A DNA stretch of 7,750 nucleotides from Puniceicoccales bacterium. GTDB taxonomy: Bacteria > Verrucomicrobiota > Verrucomicrobiia > Opitutales > UBA9783. The first letter of the stretch is position 1. Each line of letters opens with the position of its first letter. Positions 5,242 through 7,750 of this stretch are shown here, in pieces. The stretch is from positions 1 through 7,750 of the forward strand of contig JAIRKR010000001.1 of assembly GCA_031260015.1 (NCBI GenBank). The letters are read 5' to 3'. A program made the translations under genes and the position numbers. Under the pieces are notes generated by a model. It ran no database searches and had not been told where the DNA came from. It saw only the letters and a list, made by a program, of their open reading frames with translations.

Positions 5242-7137
5242 TTATTTAACCATACGATTTTTCTTTTCGTAATAGGCGTCGGCACGCTCGACGCACTCTT
5301 GTAAATCAAAAGACAACAACCTGACACCAAAATATTGCCCTAAATTTGTTTTTATCAATTCATTTTTATCCAAAAGACGATTGTAACTGTATACACCGAA
5401 GTGTTGTGCAGCAATGAAGTGTACGGGACTGACACACATTTTGATGGCCTTAGTCAGGCTTTTCACCGCTCTTAAAATGTGATAATCACGCCTTATCGTG
5501 GAAAACAAGCCACCTTCTCTGTGGGCGTAAAAATACTCCTCTTGCGTCTCTTTGATGTACGTATTTAAATTACCCACATTTTTGGCATTATTGACGAAAT
5601 TTTCGAAATTCTTTTTTTCTTCCAACAAAGATTTTGTATACTTTGCTTTATCGTCCACAACAATTTTTCCAGCTTTTGCGTCTTTTACGAAAGTGTCAAT
5701 TGCTTCAACATTGAGTCGGCAATACTTTGAAAAAATATCTACAGGATCCTCAAAAGCCCAATGTGTTAACGTTTCATAGCTGTTTTTGCTGTTACAAACT
5801 AACTTTACCAGACTATCGCAAGGGTCTCCAAAAAGTTTAGCAATTCCTTTCAAAACAAACTTTCCAATCTCAAGTATCGCGGCTTTACCTTTGTCTTTTT
5901 CAACATTGTGGCCTAGTGGCATACTCGTTACAACATCCATAACGGTGCTATATCCTACCATATTGTTTACGCCCACAACATTTTCGTAAACAATGCGCGT
6001 ATGCTCATTACCCCAGGCACGTGCTGGAGAGAAAAAAACACCGTATACCAGGTTAAATATCTTATTATCAAAATTAGATCCATACAGATACTCACCTATA
6101 AAAGTCGTCACAAACGCAGTGGAAATTTGTGCAATCCCACCGCCTTGGCTATGCCCTGTACAATACACTTGAAACGTACACTTACGCTTACCATCCATAT
6201 ACGACTTGAGTGCAGGGCCTTTTAAGGATTTGTCCTTGTCCAAAGACTTATTTGACAACGTCTTGTATGAAGCCAGAGTTAAATCATCGTTCAATAACTC
6301 CGTTAAGTGACTACTTAAACTTGACTTGAAGGATGTAAATTTTTGTGCATAGCCTTGATGCAAGCTAAGCCGACTTTCGCTCTTGGATGTAAAATACTTA
6401 TCTGAAATTCCAAATTCGCTTCCATGGGCAATTAACTTATCGGCATCCAAATTGGTCAACCAACTAGCACCTGCAAGTCCACCTAATGCCTGAAAATTTT
6501 CTCCTTGAGATCCACGAAATGTAACGAATATATCCACATGTTTCCATCCGCCCACTTTTTCATGAATACGGTAAGCTACAAATCCGGGATAATCCAATTC
6601 TTTATTTTCACCCGCGCCGTGTAATCCAACAAACGGTTTTTTCGCAATAATTCCTTGCTCGCTTAGCCACTGACTAGCCGCAGAAGTATCTCCTTCACCT
6701 ACACCATACAGATCCTCATTAAACACATATTGATCTTCCGACAGTCGTTTTGTATTGCCGTAAGCTTTAGCATTTAAGTAAGCCAATATTTGACATATTT
6801 CTTTGTTCGCCAACGAACTTACAACACTCTTACCCGATTTTTGTTGAATGAGTGACTCCGATTTGGCAAGAAAATTAATTTTCTGTTCGTTGCTTTTGGT
6901 AGCAATTTTAGCAGACTTTTTATCTGTATGTTCTTCATTGAAACCGGGGAAAAAACTACTTGATTCCGAATCTTGCCATACCGATGTTTGCTCATTAAAA
7001 ACCTGGTCAGTAGAAACTTCAGGTTTTATCTGTTGATAAACATGTTCAACATCATTCTCTTTAAATGGATTGATAGTTCCTAAACACGGACATAAAAGGC
7101 TTGCGAATATTAACAAATTCAAGGTTGCGTATTTCAT
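5242..7137 (-). CDS. Secreted class-3 lipase-like protein, alpha/beta hydrolase
   Basis: Predicted exported lipid-ester hydrolase of the lipase class 3 (PF01764-like) group; substrate unknown. 631 residues, long for the family. Residues 1-20 are a signal peptide (K2, then a hydrophobic core LNLLIFASLL, probable cleavage after CLG20); neither C16 nor C18 has a proper lipobox. Residues 21-110 are a polar Ser/Lys/Glu/Gln-rich linker. The hydrolase domain spans about 113-415: oxyanion-side VTFRGS (205-210), SWLTNLDAD (225-233), LHQGYAQKF (259-267), nucleophile elbow GHSQGG (328-333, S330), then D401 and H410 in MDVVTSMPLGH as likely triad partners. Residues 281-318 look like a Lys-rich insertion. 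The last third (about 440-631) matches nothing I recognise; 480-540 may be helical or coiled. Eight cysteines remain after the signal, including the close pair C320/C326, consistent with disulfides. The ATG at 7137 is preferred over a GTG at 7191 because the signal peptide starts there. Confidence 0.85.
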   Translation of the reverse strand: MKYATLNLLIFASLLCPCLGTINPFKENDVEHVYQQIKPEVSTDQVFNEQTSVWQDSESSSFFPGFNEEHTDKKSAKIATKSNEQKINFLAKSESLIQQKSGKSVVSSLANKEICQILAYLNAKAYGNTKRLSEDQYVFNEDLYGVGEGDTSAASQWLSEQGIIAKKPFVGLHGAGENKELDYPGFVAYRIHEKVGGWKHVDIFVTFRGSQGENFQALGGLAGASWLTNLDADKLIAHGSEFGISDKYFTSKSESRLSLHQGYAQKFTSFKSSLSSHLTELLNDDLTLASYKTLSNKSLDKDKSLKGPALKSYMDGKRKCTFQVYCTGHSQGGGIAQISTAFVTTFIGEYLYGSNFDNKIFNLVYGVFFSPARAWGNEHTRIVYENVVGVNNMVGYSTVMDVVTSMPLGHNVEKDKGKAAILEIGKFVLKGIAKLFGDPCDSLVKLVCNSKNSYETLTHWAFEDPVDIFSKYCRLNVEAIDTFVKDAKAGKIVVDDKAKYTKSLLEEKKNFENFVNNAKNVGNLNTYIKETQEEYFYAHREGGLFSTIRRDYHILRAVKSLTKAIKMCVSPVHFIAAQHFGVYSYNRLLDKNELIKTNLGQYFGVRLLSFDLQECVERADAYYEKKNRMVK

Positions 7138-7315
7138 AATAATCAGTCTAGGAAGCACTTTTAGTGCCAAAAAGAACGTACTTGCATCCACAACTATCTA
7201 AGAGGGTTAAAAGGTAAATATATCCTGTAAGCCTCGCAGAATGCTCAACAATGATTTTGTTTATATGACTACCTCAGATTTCAGTCTTTACTTTTTCTTT
7301 TGCTATCTCAATTTT
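7138..7315. other. Divergent intergenic region, lipase and exonuclease
   Basis: 178 bp between the divergent lipase and exonuclease starts; it must hold promoters for both unless one is transcribed from further away. Apart from the inverted repeat at 7155-7167, I see only AT-rich boxes (such as TATATT on the minus strand near 7215) without well-spaced partners. A plus-strand in-frame ATG at 7265 would extend the exonuclease by 17 residues, but that extension (FFFCY-containing) does not fit the family. Confidence 0.4.
7155..7167 (-). promoter_or_regulatory. Inverted repeat in the lipase gene leader
   Basis: Perfect 5-bp inverted repeat GCACT-3-AGTGC, 17 bases upstream of the lipase ATG at 7137. 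In the mRNA it would be a short hairpin next to the ribosome binding region, which itself lacks a good Shine-Dalgarno. It could be an operator half-site pair or a translation-control hairpin. The small size keeps confidence low. Confidence 0.3.
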
Positions 7316-7750
7316 ATGCGAGTGCATGCAACGGATTATCTATTGATTGATGGAACTAATTTGGTTTTTAGATCTTTTTACGGCGTTAAACATTTGTCGG
7401 ACGCAAGTACGCCGCCCGTAAACGCAATTTATGGATTCGTCAATACGCTATGGTCTCTTGAACAGTGGATTCAATACAGACATTTATGGATTTTTTTTGA
7501 CTGCAGTCGATCGATTCGACGTACGCAACTGTTGCCCGATTACAAGGCAAATCGAGCAACCACTCCGGAAGCATTAAAACAACAATTACCACTCCTAAGG
7601 CAGCTTATTCCGCATTTGGGCGGACACATACTTGAAAAAATGGGGGTGGAAGCCGATGATCTATTGGGAACATTGGCTCAAAAGATTTCTCAAAACAATG
7701 GCAAAGCGGTTATCGTAAGTGCCGATAAAGACTTAATGCAGTGCGTTAAC
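7316..7750 (+). CDS. FEN-type 5'-3' exonuclease domain: DNA polymerase I N-terminus or stand-alone exonuclease (partial)
   Basis: Structure-specific 5' nuclease domain that removes RNA primers and 5' flaps during lagging-strand maturation and repair. 145 residues are visible and the frame is open to the right edge. The active-site acids are all present: D12 (LLIDGTN), D62 (FFD), E112, D114 and D115 (GVEADDLLGTLA, 110-121), D137 and D139 (SADKDLMQ, 135-142). They fall one residue before the corresponding E. coli Pol I residues as I recall them (D13, D63, E113, D115, D116, D138, D140). R19 and YKANR (76-80) are also family-typical. This register supports the ATG at 7316 over the in-frame ATG at 7265. 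No strong Shine-Dalgarno is present. Whether the gene is polA or a stand-alone exonuclease is not decidable, since the rest is outside; NALHGW/TLWKLE-like wording (NAIYGFVNTLW, 36-46) resembles stand-alone enzymes I recall from Verrucomicrobia. It is transcribed divergently from the lipase gene. Confidence 0.9.
   Translation, partial: MRVHATDYLLIDGTNLVFRSFYGVKHLSDASTPPVNAIYGFVNTLWSLEQWIQYRHLWIFFDCSRSIRRTQLLPDYKANRATTPEALKQQLPLLRQLIPHLGGHILEKMGVEADDLLGTLAQKISQNNGKAVIVSADKDLMQCVN

Noticed and set aside
7138..7191. GTG start at 7191 adding 18 residues to the lipase-like protein
   Set aside because: It would bury the signal peptide behind an extra segment and place the GCACT/AGTGC inverted repeat in coding sequence; the ATG at 7137 begins a normal signal peptide.
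7265..7315. Upstream in-frame ATG extending the exonuclease by 17 residues
   Set aside because: The extension is hydrophobic and aromatic, not family-like, and the start at 7316 puts the active-site acids within one residue of the E. coli Pol I numbering.

Overview
The window looks like a housekeeping stretch of a moderately AT-rich bacterial chromosome, probably from the Verrucomicrobia/PVC group. The best clue is a small protein of the Minf_1886 family (4571-4933), which I know mainly from Verrucomicrobia and Planctomycetes. The archaeal/eukaryotic-like (type 3) prolyl-tRNA synthetase and the style of the FEN-type exonuclease at the right edge fit this but do not prove it. The lineage is an inference from recalled family patterns; no search was run.

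Layout. Six genes lie on the minus strand and one partial gene on the plus strand. In minus-strand transcription order (right to left) they are: a secreted class-3 lipase-like protein (5242-7137); a 308-bp gap with a short direct repeat and a stem-loop; the Minf_1886 protein (4571-4933); a glyoxalase-II-like metallo-beta-lactamase-fold hydrolase (3928-4569) that starts one base after it; a 171-bp gap; the NAD(P) transhydrogenase alpha-1 subunit pntAA (2626-3756); rarA (1339-2622), which starts three bases after pntAA; a 120-bp gap; and proS (1-1218), whose C-terminus runs off the left edge. On the plus strand, divergent from the lipase gene, a FEN-type 5'-3' exonuclease domain (7316-7750), either the N-terminus of PolA or a stand-alone exonuclease, runs off the right edge.

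How the genes relate. The spacing suggests two tight pairs, Minf_1886 with the MBL hydrolase and pntAA with rarA. The other products are ordinary core functions: tRNA charging, replication-fork maintenance, DNA repair or replication, and nicotinamide nucleotide metabolism. The lipase-like exoprotein is the accessory-looking gene. It has a signal peptide, an intact-looking Ser/Asp/His triad, eight cysteines after the signal peptide and a C-terminal third that I do not recognise.

I found no tRNA, rRNA, CRISPR array, insertion sequence or convincing rho-independent terminator. I did not find a clear new multi-gene system. The items most worth a second look are the exported lipase, the 21/22-bp direct repeat upstream of the Minf_1886 gene, the pntAA gene without adjacent membrane subunits, and the Minf_1886/hydrolase pair.
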